Below are positions 18,806-26,751 of a stretch of DNA of 64,000 bases, piece by piece. The stretch's first letter is position 1, and each line of letters begins with the position of its first letter. The stretch comes from Prevotella communis. Lineage in GTDB: Bacteria; Bacteroidota; Bacteroidia; Bacteroidales; Bacteroidaceae. The stretch covers positions 868,001 through 932,000 of the forward strand of contig NZ_CP091794.1 of assembly GCF_022024175.1 (NCBI RefSeq). Reading direction: 5' to 3'. A model generated the notes under the pieces. That model searched no databases, was not told where the DNA came from, and saw nothing but the letters and a program-made list of their open reading frames with translations. The position numbers and the translations under genes were made by a program.

Positions 18806-19372
18806 ATGGAGGCAGTACTTCTCATCATGATATTCCTGGTCTGCTTCAACTTCGTGCTGAAGCAGACCTACCGCAAACCGTGGTATGTGCTGGCCAGCGC
18901 CGTGGTGTGCGCCCTGTTCGTGGTCGTGGCGTGGCCGTGGGCCATCGAGCAGAGCAAGAGTCAGTTGCACGACTGGCTCAACAATCCCAAGCTGATGCTC
19001 GATACGGCCGTCGTCCTCAGCATTGAGGTGATTATCCAGATGGCATACTGCATCCTGGCTGTCCACCTGGCCTATACGGGTAGGGTGCGCCGCCGCACCG
19101 TCTGGCTCTATCGCCTGCTGCGCTGGTTTCCTGGCTTGCTCATCTTTCCCGTGCTGTTCTACATCGAGACACAAGGCATGTTCCTCTTCACGGGTGCCGA
19201 TTTCCAGGTGGTAGCCTACGGGCTGGCCGCCTGCGTCTTCATCCTTGTTCCTGTGCTCACCTGGGGCGTCCGATGGCTCGTCCCCGAGAAAGAGTTGCGC
19301 CTCGAGGTCTTTTTCCTCTCTAATGCGCTCATCGCCATCCTTGGCATCATTGCCACCGTCAACGGAAGATAA
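18806..19372 (+). CDS. hmuT: HmuT, inner-membrane protein of the hmu operon
   Basis: 188-aa membrane protein with about five to six hydrophobic helices (MEAVLLIMIFLVCFNFVLK, WYVLASAVVCALFVVVAWPW, WFPGLLIFPVLFYIE, AYGLAACVFILVPVLTWGV, FLSNALIAILGIIATVNG). It has no clear domain outside the hmu locus. Position between hmuS and the ExbB-like hmuU matches hmuT of the Porphyromonas hmuYRSTUV operon, so the name rests on synteny. It starts 2 nt after the hmuS stop. It is probably part of an envelope complex that powers or accompanies heme processing. The biochemical role is unknown. Confidence 0.7.
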   Translation: MEAVLLIMIFLVCFNFVLKQTYRKPWYVLASAVVCALFVVVAWPWAIEQSKSQLHDWLNNPKLMLDTAVVLSIEVIIQMAYCILAVHLAYTGRVRRRTVWLYRLLRWFPGLLIFPVLFYIETQGMFLFTGADFQVVAYGLAACVFILVPVLTWGVRWLVPEKELRLEVFFLSNALIAILGIIATVNGR

Positions 19373-19392
19373 ACAAATACAAACAAAACGAT

Positions 19393-19980
19393 ATGAATTA
19401 CATTACCGACATTCTTTATTGGATTTCCACAGGCCTGCTGGTGCCTGTCATCGTGTTGCTCATCCTGCTGTTCTGTCGTGCCCTGCTGCTCATCGGCACC
19501 TTCTTTGGCCAGTATGTGGCCGTGCGTAAGACCGAGGCCCTGCTCAAGAGCGAGTTCGACGCGCTCAGTCAGGACAACCTTGCCACCCTGGCCGACCGTC
19601 TGCCCAAGAGTGACAAGTCGCTGGTGGTGCGCTATATCCGCCTGATGATGGACCATCGTGACAGCGAGGCGCATCTGCAGAAGTTGCTCTCTGATTTCGA
19701 CCTCGCCGCCGCTGCCGACCTGGCCACCAGTAAGACCCTGGCCAAGATGGGCCCTATGCTTGGCCTCATGGGCACGCTCATTCCTATGGGTCCTGCCCTC
19801 GTGGGACTCTCTACAGGCGACATTGCCTCGATGGCCTACAACATGCAGGTGGCCTTCGCTACCACCGTCGTGGGCCTCTTCTCTGCCGCCATCGGCTTCA
19901 TCACGGGTCAGGTCAAGACGCGCTGGTATCGTCATGATAGCGTGAATCTGCAGTTCCTGGCGGATCTTTTGGTACATTAA
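19393..19980 (+). CDS. hmuU: HmuU, MotA/TolQ/ExbB proton-channel family protein
   Basis: 195-aa inner-membrane protein of the MotA/TolQ/ExbB family. A first helix lies at about residues 10-38. The family signature LAKMGPMLGLMGTLIPMGPALVGLSTGD lies in the third-helix region (about 115-145), followed by MAYNMQVAFATTVVGLFSAAIGF. Such proteins form pentameric proton channels that energise outer-membrane processes. With HmuV it may form an ExbBD-like unit dedicated to HmuS or HmuR. The stop codon lies in an ATTAAAC/ATTAAAG heptamer array that fills the gap to hmuV. Confidence 0.85.
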   Translation: MNYITDILYWISTGLLVPVIVLLILLFCRALLLIGTFFGQYVAVRKTEALLKSEFDALSQDNLATLADRLPKSDKSLVVRYIRLMMDHRDSEAHLQKLLSDFDLAAAADLATSKTLAKMGPMLGLMGTLIPMGPALVGLSTGDIASMAYNMQVAFATTVVGLFSAAIGFITGQVKTRWYRHDSVNLQFLADLLVH

Positions 19981-20020
19981 ACATTAAAGATTAAACATTA
20001 AAGATTAAACATTAAACATT
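19974..20020. repeat. 7-bp periodic array between hmuU and hmuV
   Basis: Alternating ATTAAAC and ATTAAAG heptamers, about six units. The first one includes the hmuU TAA stop at 19978-19980, and the last ends directly before the hmuV ATG. Confidence 0.85.
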
Positions 20021-20359
20021 ATGCTGAAAAGAAGAAATAAATCGATGCTTGCGGAGGCCGAGGACGACGACCCCATGTCGGTGGTCAGCAACCTGTTTGA
20101 TGTGGCGATGGTCTTTGCCCTCGCCCTGATGGTGGCCCTCGTCAGCCGTTACAACATGACCGAGATGTTCTCGCAGGAGGACTTTACCATGGTGAAGAAC
20201 CCAGGCAAGGACAACATGGAGATTATCACCAAGGAGGGACAGAAAATCAACCGCTACACGCCCAGCGACGACCAGTCGAATGCCGACGGCACCAAGGGCA
20301 AGCGCGTGGGCGTGGCCTACGAACTGGACAACGGTGAGATTATTTATGTGCCGGAGTAG
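20021..20359 (+). CDS. hmuV: HmuV, DUF2149-family protein
   Basis: 112-aa protein with one membrane helix (about residues 20-40: VVSNLFDVAMVFALALMVALVSRY) and a short periplasmic C-terminal part (EIITKEGQKINRY, GVAYELDNGEIIYVPE). This ExbD-like one-helix topology is that of DUF2149 proteins, which pair with MotA/TolQ/ExbB proteins. The last gene of the hmu operon has this identity in related bacteria. It is followed by a strong terminator at 20394-20426. Confidence 0.8.
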   Translation: MLKRRNKSMLAEAEDDDPMSVVSNLFDVAMVFALALMVALVSRYNMTEMFSQEDFTMVKNPGKDNMEIITKEGQKINRYTPSDDQSNADGTKGKRVGVAYELDNGEIIYVPE

Positions 20360-20363
20360 GGAG

Positions 20364-20385
20364 GTGAAAGTTGAAAGTTGAAAAT
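20364..20385. repeat. 7-bp periodic array after hmuV
   Basis: GTGAAAGTTGAAAGTTGAAA: three units of the TGAAAGT heptamer, immediately after the hmuV stop and before the operon terminator. Confidence 0.8.
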
Positions 20386-20393
20386 GAAACCAA

Positions 20394-20426
20394 AAAGAGG
20401 GCTGACGTAAAATGTCAGTCCTCTTT
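20394..20426 (+). terminator. hmu operon terminator
   Basis: Thirteen-bp stem formed by AAAGAGGGCTGAC (20394-20406) and GTCAGTCCTCTTT (20414-20426), with one G-U pair and a 7-nt loop, followed by GCTTTTACTTTTTT. The A-rich 5' flank makes it possibly bidirectional, so it could also end smalltalk/HU transcription. Confidence 0.85.
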
Positions 20427-20451
20427 GCTTTTACTTTTTTACCTTTTCTTC

Positions 20452-20487
20452 TTAATGTTTCATGTTTAATGTTTAATGTTTAATGTA
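20452..20487. repeat. 7-bp periodic array downstream of smalltalk
   Basis: TTAATGTTTCATGTTTAATG and onward: about five ATGTTTA-type heptamers, ending just before the TGA stop of the minus-strand smalltalk gene. Read on the minus strand these are ATTAAAC units. Confidence 0.8.
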
Positions 20488-20583
20488 TCACATGCAGCTG
20501 GTCACGCCCAGTGCCGTTGCGATGGCCGACAGCACACTAATGGCTGTCTGGATTGCGAATTTCCAAAATGTCTTGTTCTTCAT
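20488..20583 (-). CDS. Smalltalk family small protein
   Basis: 31-aa protein that begins MKNKTFWKFAIQTAISVL and ends GVTSCM. It fits the Bacteroidetes smalltalk family in length, the WKF-IQT start, the hydrophobic SAIATALGVT core and the terminal SCM. Smalltalk genes are typically found beside HU-like DNA-binding proteins, and an HU-like gene lies 210 bp upstream on the same strand. The function is unknown; a single hydrophobic stretch suggests membrane association or secretion as a minimal lipoprotein-like peptide. Confidence 0.85.
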   Translation of the reverse strand: MKNKTFWKFAIQTAISVLSAIATALGVTSCM

Positions 20584-20793
20584 GGTATTAATGTTTTGAT
20601 TTACTCTGATAGATTATTAATTTCACGCTGATTATTTATTGTCGCACAGATAACACAGATGACACGGATATTTTTTCTAAAGAAAAACTTTAGGCTATGA
20701 TTACAAGAATGACACTGGTATAAACAATTCGCTTCAGCGAATTAAAATCTGTGCAATCTGCGAAATCTGTGCGACCTAAACTCTGCGCGAGGC

Positions 20794-21342
20794 TTAAGGA
20801 TTGACGGGGCCGCCGCCGTTGCCTGATTCGGAGCTAGAACTGCCGCCGCCGTTCTCCGTGTTTCCGTTGTTCCCTGACTCCGTGTTTCCGCTATCCGGGT
20901 CTTCCACTTCGCCCGATGTTGAGGTGACGCGCTTCACCTCGTTACCGTCTCGGTCGAAACAGGTGATCTGGATGGCGGTCTTTGCCAGCTCCTCCTTCAG
21001 GTCTGTGTCGGGCGTGAAGATGATGCGGCGACTGGTGATCAGCTCTGCCTTTACCTCGTTCACGGTCTCTACGCTCTTGGCACGCAGACCGAAGCGCATG
21101 GTACCCAGTCCAGGCAGTGCCACCGAGTGACCTTCCGTTGCCCATGCCTTGATGACATCGCCGGCTGCATCCCAGCAAGCCTGCATCACGCCTCGGCTCA
21201 CACCACTGCGAAGGGCAGCCTCCTTAATTACCTTGTCCTGTGTGAGGGCGGTGTACAACTCAGGCATCATCACGTAGCGATACTTACCAGCGTAGGTGCC
21301 TACCTTCTGCAACTGTTCTTTTGCTTTTACTTTCATTGACAT
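20794..21342 (-). CDS. HU-family (DNABII-like) DNA-binding protein
   Basis: 182-aa member of the long Bacteroidetes HU-like group. The N-terminal part (MSMKVKAKEQLQKVGTYAGKYRYV, LTQDKVIKEAALRSGVSRGVMQACWDAAGDVIKAWATEGHSVALPGLGTMRFGLRAKSVE) has the HU helix pair and beta arm region. After about residue 145 the tail is low-complexity Gly/Ser/Asn/Glu (GNTESGNNGNTENGGG). Promoter TACCTTTG is on the minus strand at 21501-21508, giving a leader of about 150 nt. It is probably a nucleoid-type protein of an accessory element rather than the main HU, given the smalltalk neighbour. Confidence 0.85.
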   Translation of the reverse strand: MSMKVKAKEQLQKVGTYAGKYRYVMMPELYTALTQDKVIKEAALRSGVSRGVMQACWDAAGDVIKAWATEGHSVALPGLGTMRFGLRAKSVETVNEVKAELITSRRIIFTPDTDLKEELAKTAIQITCFDRDGNEVKRVTSTSGEVEDPDSGNTESGNNGNTENGGGSSSSESGNGGGPVNP

Positions 21343-21641
21343 AATCTAAATGTGTTTTAAATGGATTGTAAATTGTTAAATATTTTCTTTTGCGTCAATT
21401 TCCGGTTCAAATACGCCTTCGTGCTTCCAAACTTCCTCGTGCACTAGGAAAATTTTTCTCGCTAACTAGAGCGTTATTTTTCCCCTTCGTATTGACAATG
21501 CAAAGGTACGAAAAATATCTGAGACTGTCAAAAAAATATCCAAAAAACAGCCATTTTTGAGGGGTATTTTTCGGGCTAAAAATGCAAAAAATAAAAAAGG
21601 TAGGAGAGCGTGTAATGATGGTTCGATTATGCCGTTATGCT

Positions 21642-21839
21642 TTATGACTTATGACTTTTTGGTGTTTCTAAAAATGAAAGTACTAAAAACATATTATTAT
21701 ATATATTATAATATATATAATAATATGAATAATATATTATATAAATATTGATTTTATCTAGACTTCCTCTTTACCAGTTATTTTTTAGCAAAAAGTCATA
21801 AGTCATAAGTCATAACGTCATGTTTTTGACTTTTTGCTA
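21642..21839. repeat. Inverted-repeat, AT-rich intergenic element
   Basis: TTATGACTTATGACTTTTTG (21642-21661) is repeated in perfect inverted orientation at 21789-21808. A second overlapping inverted pair TTAGCAAAAAGTCA/TGACTTTTTGCTAA lies at 21786-21799 and 21826-21839. Both arms are made of AGTCATA heptamers. The interior (about 21685-21750) is almost pure A/T with alternating ATATAT palindromes. No transposase or coding sequence is seen. Together with the HU promoter and the next gene's promoter this accounts for the 560-bp gap. Confidence 0.7.
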
Positions 21840-21905
21840 AAGAATTATTTGGTTATGTTAGATTTTATGGTTATCTTTGCATCACATAAACACTAAAGAC
21901 CAAGA

Positions 21906-22274
21906 ATGAGGAGCAAAGGTAGCATATATATTGTATTGAAGCACAAAGCCTTTACCCTCTGTGGCGCGGCTTTTTGCGCTGGCATGCTACTATGCACGAC
22001 TGCCAGTTGCGAGAAAGATGTTGTAGTCCGCTACGAGGAGATGAAAGGATATTATAAAGAGTCACAGAAGCTTTGCTGGCAAGAAGATAAAGATAGCGTA
22101 AATCGCTTCACAAGAAAGTTTCATAGTTTTGTGTGGACTCATCCCCAGGCTAATGAAGACCCCCTCTATCCCAAAATATTGGAAAATATTATTTCAGCTA
22201 CCTACGGAACCCTTATTGTGGATCTCGATGCTGAGGACTGGGGTGATACTATCAGAATTGGTTTTGAATTTTAA
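21906..22274 (+). CDS. Hypothetical lipoprotein
   Basis: 122-aa protein of unknown family. A long N-region (MRSKGSIYIVLKHKA) precedes a hydrophobic stretch (FTLCGAAFCAGMLLCTTASC) whose C-terminal TTASC is a lipobox. The remainder is charged and shows no recognised domain (YEEMKGYYKESQKLCWQEDKDSVNRF). Promoter TATCTTTG at 21872-21879 would give a short leader. It stands alone upstream of the tracrRNA/cas9 locus and is not a known Cas gene. Its role is unknown. Confidence 0.6.
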   Translation: MRSKGSIYIVLKHKAFTLCGAAFCAGMLLCTTASCEKDVVVRYEEMKGYYKESQKLCWQEDKDSVNRFTRKFHSFVWTHPQANEDPLYPKILENIISATYGTLIVDLDAEDWGDTIRIGFEF

Positions 22275-22411
22275 GTGAGATGAAAGATATATAGACCTGA
22301 TGTCCTGGCAAAGACTTGAAGGGCTGAAAGGCCTTAGAGATATAGTTACTAGAACTCAAAATAATTGTAAGGTCCCCCTGCTGGGATGTGAAGTTCGACA
22401 GGGATTTTGAA

Positions 22412-22497
22412 GAAAACAAAAATGCCCTCCGAAGAGGGCATATAGGATAAAATCCTTCGGCATATAGCCTTATTGTGATAAGATGTAGAAAATCTTA
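22412..22497 (-). ncRNA. tracrRNA of the type II-C system
   Basis: Minus-strand RNA. The anti-repeat (complement of 22473-22492) pairs with CRISPR repeat positions 2-6 (TTGTG), a G-U at 7, position 8, then after a 2-nt internal bulge with positions 11-21 (GATGTAGAAAA). Next come two small hairpins (GGCTATATGCC, complement of 22459-22469, and GGATTTTATCC, complement of 22445-22455). The 3' end is a terminator with stem ATGCCCTC/GAGGGCAT, loop TTCG and TTTTTGTTTT. A promoter TTTG-N19-TACCTTTG lies just upstream (TACCTTTG at 22503-22510). It is transcribed divergently from cas9. The 5' end is estimated from the promoter. Confidence 0.88.
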
Positions 22498-22502
22498 CGT
22501 GG

Positions 22503-22533
22503 CAAAGGTAGGTAATAATTGCGAAATAACAAA
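22503..22533 (-). promoter_or_regulatory. tracrRNA promoter
   Basis: Minus-strand TTTG, 19 nt, TACCTTTG: a canonical Bacteroidetes sigma-ABfr promoter placed so that transcription starts a few bases before the anti-repeat. Confidence 0.8.
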
Positions 22534-22605
22534 ATTTTTTGGCGATAATAATTGTTTTCATCACTTTTTTGTATTTTTGTGCTTGAAAACAAAAAAACTA
22601 TAGAT

Positions 22606-25600
22606 ATGAAAAGGATTCTTGGTATTGATACTGGTACAAATAGCCTTGGTTGGGCTGTTGTGGATAAGAATAATGATAGATTATATTCTTTAGTCCGCAA
22701 AGGTAGCTTAATCTTTCAAGAAGGAGTTAAGATAGAAAAGGGAATAGAATCATCAAAAGCTGCCGATAGGACATCCCATCGTGCGCTCAGAAAGCAATAT
22801 TTCCGTAGAAGACTTAGGAAAATAGAGGTTCTCAAGGTTCTTGTTGATTTCGGATGGTGTCCATATCTGTCTCCTGAGGCTCTGCACCAGTGGCATGTAA
22901 AGAAGGTATATCCAATGGATGATGCCTTCATCTCTTGGCAACGAACCAATGATAATCTAGAGGAGAATCCATATTATTACAGACATATCTGTCTCCATGA
23001 ACAGTTAGACCTGAACAAAGAGTCAGACAGATATATCCTTGGAAGAGTTATGTATCACCTGGCCCAGCGAAGGGGATTTCTCAGTAATCGTTTGGATCAG
23101 GGAAACGAAGACGAGACGGGAAAGGTGAAGGAAGCCATATCCTCATTGTCAAAGAGTATGGCGGATGCCGGATGTGAGTTCCTGGGCGATTACTTCTATA
23201 AGATATATAAGGAAAAGGGCAATACGGAAAGAATACGCACGCACTACACCGACCGTGAGGAGCATTATAAGAAAGAATTCTATGCAATCTGCCAACAGCA
23301 GAACCTTTCCGATAAGCAGATTGAAACCTTAGAGAAAGCATTGTACTTCCAACGACCATTGAAGAGTCAGCGACAAGGTGTGGGCAAATGTACCTTCGAG
23401 CCAAAGAAACCTCGTGTAGCTGATTCACATCCCGCTTTTGAGATGTTCAGGATGCTGTCGTTTGTGAACAACATCAAGATAAAAGGCCCTCATGATGTAG
23501 AATTGCGTCCTCTTTCAATTGAAGAATTCGAGAAAGCAAAACCAATGTTCTTCAGAAAGAGTAAGCCTCAGTTTGACTTCGAAGACATAGCTAAGGCCAT
23601 TGCAGGCAGGGGAAACTATCAGTATATCAAAGAGGAGGGCGACAGGGCGTATAAGTTCAACTATCGAATGACGCAGAGCGTGACAGGTTGCCCTACCATC
23701 GCTAACCTTATGTCTGTCTTTGGCGATGATTATGTCTCGGCCATTGCAGAGCGATATACATTATCAGATGGTAAAACACCAAGCCAGATGGTTAATGATG
23801 TCTGGAATGTCCTCTATAGTTTCAGCGATAAGGATAAGGTTATGCAATGGGGTAAGGATAAACTCCAATTAGATGACGAAGAGGCTGAGAAATTCTCAAA
23901 GATTAGACTTACACATAGCTTTGCTTCACTTAGTTTGTCAGCTGTCAATAAGATTCTCCCTTGGCTAGAACAAGGTCTTATCTATTCACATGCCGTGTTG
24001 ATGGCTAAGGTTCCCGATATTGTAGGTGAGGGAGTGTGGAAGAGTAGAGGAGAATCAATAACGAAAGAACTGCTTTCTCTGATATCTAATTTTAATCCCC
24101 ATGATATTTCAATGCAGGGAACATTAGATCTCTGCATTAAGGATATCCTGAAGGATATGTGCGAATTGGAGCCGGGTGCAGCCGAAAAGCTATATCATCC
24201 CTCTATGATAGAAACGTACCCTGATGCCAAGAAGAATGCGCAAGGTATATACCAATTAGGCTCACCAAGAACAAATGCTGTGCGCAATCCTATGGCCATG
24301 CGTTCACTCCATCAATTAAGAAAGGTGGTAAACGCATTGCTTCGCGATGGCACTATCGATAGTCAGACGGAAGTGCATATTGAATACGCTCGCGAGTTGA
24401 ACGATGCCAACAAACGTAAGGCGATAGCCCAATGGAATAAAGACAGGGAAAATCTGCGAAAGAAGTATGCTGAGGATATCCGTACGCTGTACAAGCAAGA
24501 ATGCAAAAAGGATATCACCCCAACGGACGACGATATCATAAAGTTCCAACTCTGGGAAGAGCAAAACCATATTTGTCTCTATACTGGTGAATCAATAGGA
24601 ATCTGTGATTTTATAGGACCTAACCCCAGTTTCGACATAGAACATACCATCCCACGTAGTGTTGGCGGCGACAGCACACTTGAGAACATGACATTGTGTT
24701 CCAGCAAGTTCAATCGCGAGGTGAAAAAAGCTAAGCTACCCACTCAATTGTCAAACTATGATGATATCATGGCGAGACTTGCTGAATGGCGCACTAAGAT
24801 TGATAACCTTCGTAAGAATGTAGACCGCGTGAAGACTCATTCTGGCATGGACAAGGCTGTTAAAGACCGCCTGATTCAAAAACGCCATCTGCTAAAACTG
24901 GAGCTCGACTATTGGGTTGGCAAATACAAGCGTTTCCAAATGGAGGAAGTACCTGAGGGCTTCGCTCGCAGACAAGGTGCTGGCATTGGTCTTGTTGGTA
25001 AATATGCTGGATTGTATCTGAAATCCTTGTTCCATAAGGCCGACGATAGAAGTAAGAGTAATGTGCGTGTGGTTAAAGGAACCACCACGGCAGAATATAG
25101 AAAGATGTGGGGTATACAGGATGAATACGAGAAGAAGTCTCGCGACAATCATGTACACCATTGCATCGATGCCATCACTATTGCCTGCATAGAGCCAGGA
25201 GAATATAATGCCACAGCAAGGTATTATCAGCAACTGGAGGAGTACGAAAGAACGAATGCAAACAAACCTTCGTTCCCCAAACCGTGGCCAACCTTCACAG
25301 AGGATATTAAGGCCATCGCTCAAGAAATGTTGGTTGTTCATAGTACGCCTGATAATATGCCCAAGCGTGCCCGTAAATATGTTCAGACTTCCAATGGCAA
25401 GAAACTCGCCCTAGGCGACTCAGCCCGTGGCTCGTTGCATAACGACACCTATTATGGAGCCATAGAGCGCGATGGGGAAATCAGATATGTGGTTCGCAGA
25501 CCTATCAGTTCATTTGAGAAGGTATCTGATATTGAGGGTATCGTAGATGATGCTGTGAAAGAGATTGTCAAGAAGGCTGTTGAGAAAAAAGGACTCAAAC

Positions 25601-26268
25601 AAGCAGTGTCTGAGCCGATATATATGAATGAAGGAAAAGGAATTCGTATAAACAAGGTTCGATGCTATGTGTCTGGTTCTATTGCTGGAAAGATAATTGA
25701 TGTCAGAGACCAGCGCGACAAATCGAACCAAAAATACAAAAGGCGATATTATGTGGAAAACGGAGATAATTACGCCATGGCTATATATGAAGGCCTAAAA
25801 GGAAAGAAGTTATGCCGCGAATACGATCTCGCAAATTTGCTCGATGCTTCTACATACTATAATGACAAAACAGAAGATTCACTATTGCCAGTTAAATATG
25901 TGAAAGATAATCTTGTATTACCTATAAAGTATAGGTTATTTAAAGGTTTGCATGTTATATTGTATGAGAATTCGCCAGAGGAGATTAATTTTCGAAATGC
26001 AAAAGATATAGTGCCACGACTGTATATTATAACGGGCTTGTCGACATCCAGTACTACGACTGGAGGCAAAACTTATAAATATGGTATGGTATCATTGAAA
26101 CATACTCAGGAAGCAAAACCCAGTTCTGAGTGTAAGGAAAAGAAAGGTACATTTAAGAACGGAGAGGAATACAGAGAAAAAATTGTTATGAATCACAATC
26201 AGTTTAATGCACTGATTGAGGGCGTTGACTTCAAAATCAATGTCCTTGGTGAAATAGAGTTGCTATAA
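22606..26268 (+). CDS. cas9: Cas9 (type II-C), RNA-guided nuclease
   Basis: 1220-aa Cas9. RuvC-I is ILGIDTGTNSLGWAVV with D8. The Arg-rich bridge helix is at about 50-75 (RALRKQYFRRRLRKIE). RuvC-II is EVHIEYAREL with E593. The HNH domain has FDIEHTIPRS with H680. RuvC-III is HHCIDAITIACI with H852 and D855. All catalytic residues are present, so both strands of a target should be cut. The ATG at 22606 is chosen because residues MKRILGID begin RuvC-I and the -7 TATTTTTG (22572-22579) lies upstream; an in-frame ATG at 22552 precedes the promoter. It is larger than the best-known small II-C Cas9 proteins. It is followed 9 nt later by a truncated cas1. PAM unknown. Confidence 0.97.
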   Translation: MKRILGIDTGTNSLGWAVVDKNNDRLYSLVRKGSLIFQEGVKIEKGIESSKAADRTSHRALRKQYFRRRLRKIEVLKVLVDFGWCPYLSPEALHQWHVKKVYPMDDAFISWQRTNDNLEENPYYYRHICLHEQLDLNKESDRYILGRVMYHLAQRRGFLSNRLDQGNEDETGKVKEAISSLSKSMADAGCEFLGDYFYKIYKEKGNTERIRTHYTDREEHYKKEFYAICQQQNLSDKQIETLEKALYFQRPLKSQRQGVGKCTFEPKKPRVADSHPAFEMFRMLSFVNNIKIKGPHDVELRPLSIEEFEKAKPMFFRKSKPQFDFEDIAKAIAGRGNYQYIKEEGDRAYKFNYRMTQSVTGCPTIANLMSVFGDDYVSAIAERYTLSDGKTPSQMVNDVWNVLYSFSDKDKVMQWGKDKLQLDDEEAEKFSKIRLTHSFASLSLSAVNKILPWLEQGLIYSHAVLMAKVPDIVGEGVWKSRGESITKELLSLISNFNPHDISMQGTLDLCIKDILKDMCELEPGAAEKLYHPSMIETYPDAKKNAQGIYQLGSPRTNAVRNPMAMRSLHQLRKVVNALLRDGTIDSQTEVHIEYARELNDANKRKAIAQWNKDRENLRKKYAEDIRTLYKQECKKDITPTDDDIIKFQLWEEQNHICLYTGESIGICDFIGPNPSFDIEHTIPRSVGGDSTLENMTLCSSKFNREVKKAKLPTQLSNYDDIMARLAEWRTKIDNLRKNVDRVKTHSGMDKAVKDRLIQKRHLLKLELDYWVGKYKRFQMEEVPEGFARRQGAGIGLVGKYAGLYLKSLFHKADDRSKSNVRVVKGTTTAEYRKMWGIQDEYEKKSRDNHVHHCIDAITIACIEPGEYNATARYYQQLEEYERTNANKPSFPKPWPTFTEDIKAIAQEMLVVHSTPDNMPKRARKYVQTSNGKKLALGDSARGSLHNDTYYGAIERDGEIRYVVRRPISSFEKVSDIEGIVDDAVKEIVKKAVEKKGLKQAVSEPIYMNEGKGIRINKVRCYVSGSIAGKIIDVRDQRDKSNQKYKRRYYVENGDNYAMAIYEGLKGKKLCREYDLANLLDASTYYNDKTEDSLLPVKYVKDNLVLPIKYRLFKGLHVILYENSPEEINFRNAKDIVPRLYIITGLSTSSTTTGGKTYKYGMVSLKHTQEAKPSSECKEKKGTFKNGEEYREKIVMNHNQFNALIEGVDFKINVLGEIELL

Positions 26269-26277
26269 TACAGAGCG

Positions 26278-26517
26278 ATGCTGAAGCGTACACTTGTTTT
26301 TTCTAGCCCAATGATTCTTTCTCTGAAGAATCAGCAACTTGTGCTTGCATATAAGGATTCTCCTGATGAAAAGCAGACTGTCCCCATCGAAGATGTTGGC
26401 GTTGTCTTGTTAGAACATCAGCAGACGTCCGTCACCTTGCCCTTGCTAAATGCTTTAGCAGAAAACGAGGTGCAGGTTGTGATATGTAATAGCAAGAGAA
26501 TGCCAAGTGCACATTAA
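26278..26517 (+). pseudogene. cas1: cas1 remnant (N-terminal quarter)
   Basis: 79 codons starting ATG at 26278. The first ~77 residues (MLKRTLVFSSPMILSLKNQQLVLAY, PIEDVGVVLLEHQQTSVTLPLLNALAENEVQVVICNSKRMPSA-type sequence) match the N-terminal beta domain of type II Cas1. The protein then ends with H and a stop. Full Cas1 is about 290-300 aa and its metal-binding residues are in the missing C-terminal part, so no integrase activity is possible. The break falls at about 26507, where sequence of the cas2 3' end begins in another frame. Confidence 0.9.
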
Positions 26518-26659
26518 GAGAGTCAAGAGTTTTACCCCGGAAAAGGGACATGTGAGCGTTCTTTCAATTACTGATAAACAATACTCTAACATCATTCATA
26601 TATGGGGATCCGTGGAGAAAAAATCCAGGCCAACCCCATTACAGATAGAATTTTTTTAG
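26507..26659 (+). pseudogene. cas2: cas2 remnant (C-terminal half)
   Basis: The frame starting GTG at 26507 encodes 50 residues, VHIKRVKSFTPEKGHVSVLS, ITDKQYSN and ending LQIEFF before TAG at 26657. This is the C-terminal half of a type II Cas2 (pattern HIKRVKSFLPEKG...ITDKQ...LELF). The N-terminal half with the conserved metal-binding Asp is absent. It is in a different frame from the cas1 remnant and joins it directly, so one deletion removed the end of cas1 and the start of cas2. No start codon or upstream region of its own remains. Confidence 0.88.
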
Positions 26660-26751
26660 TAATTTTGCAAAGAAAAGGCATCAAAATTGGCCACTTCGTG
26701 AATGACATACGTATAGCAAATGCTTATAAATAAGCAAGTTATAAAGTACAC
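26660..26751 (+). promoter_or_regulatory. CRISPR leader
   Basis: AT-rich 92-bp stretch between the cas2 remnant and the first repeat. It contains TAATTTTG at 26660-26667, a possible -7 element for array transcription in the plus direction, though no good -33 box is seen. Its leader role follows from the degenerate repeats being at the opposite end of the array. Confidence 0.55.

Noticed and set aside
21557..21751. 64-codon frame over the AT-rich intergenic element
   Set aside because: Composition is low-complexity, it contains repeat arms and it resembles no protein.
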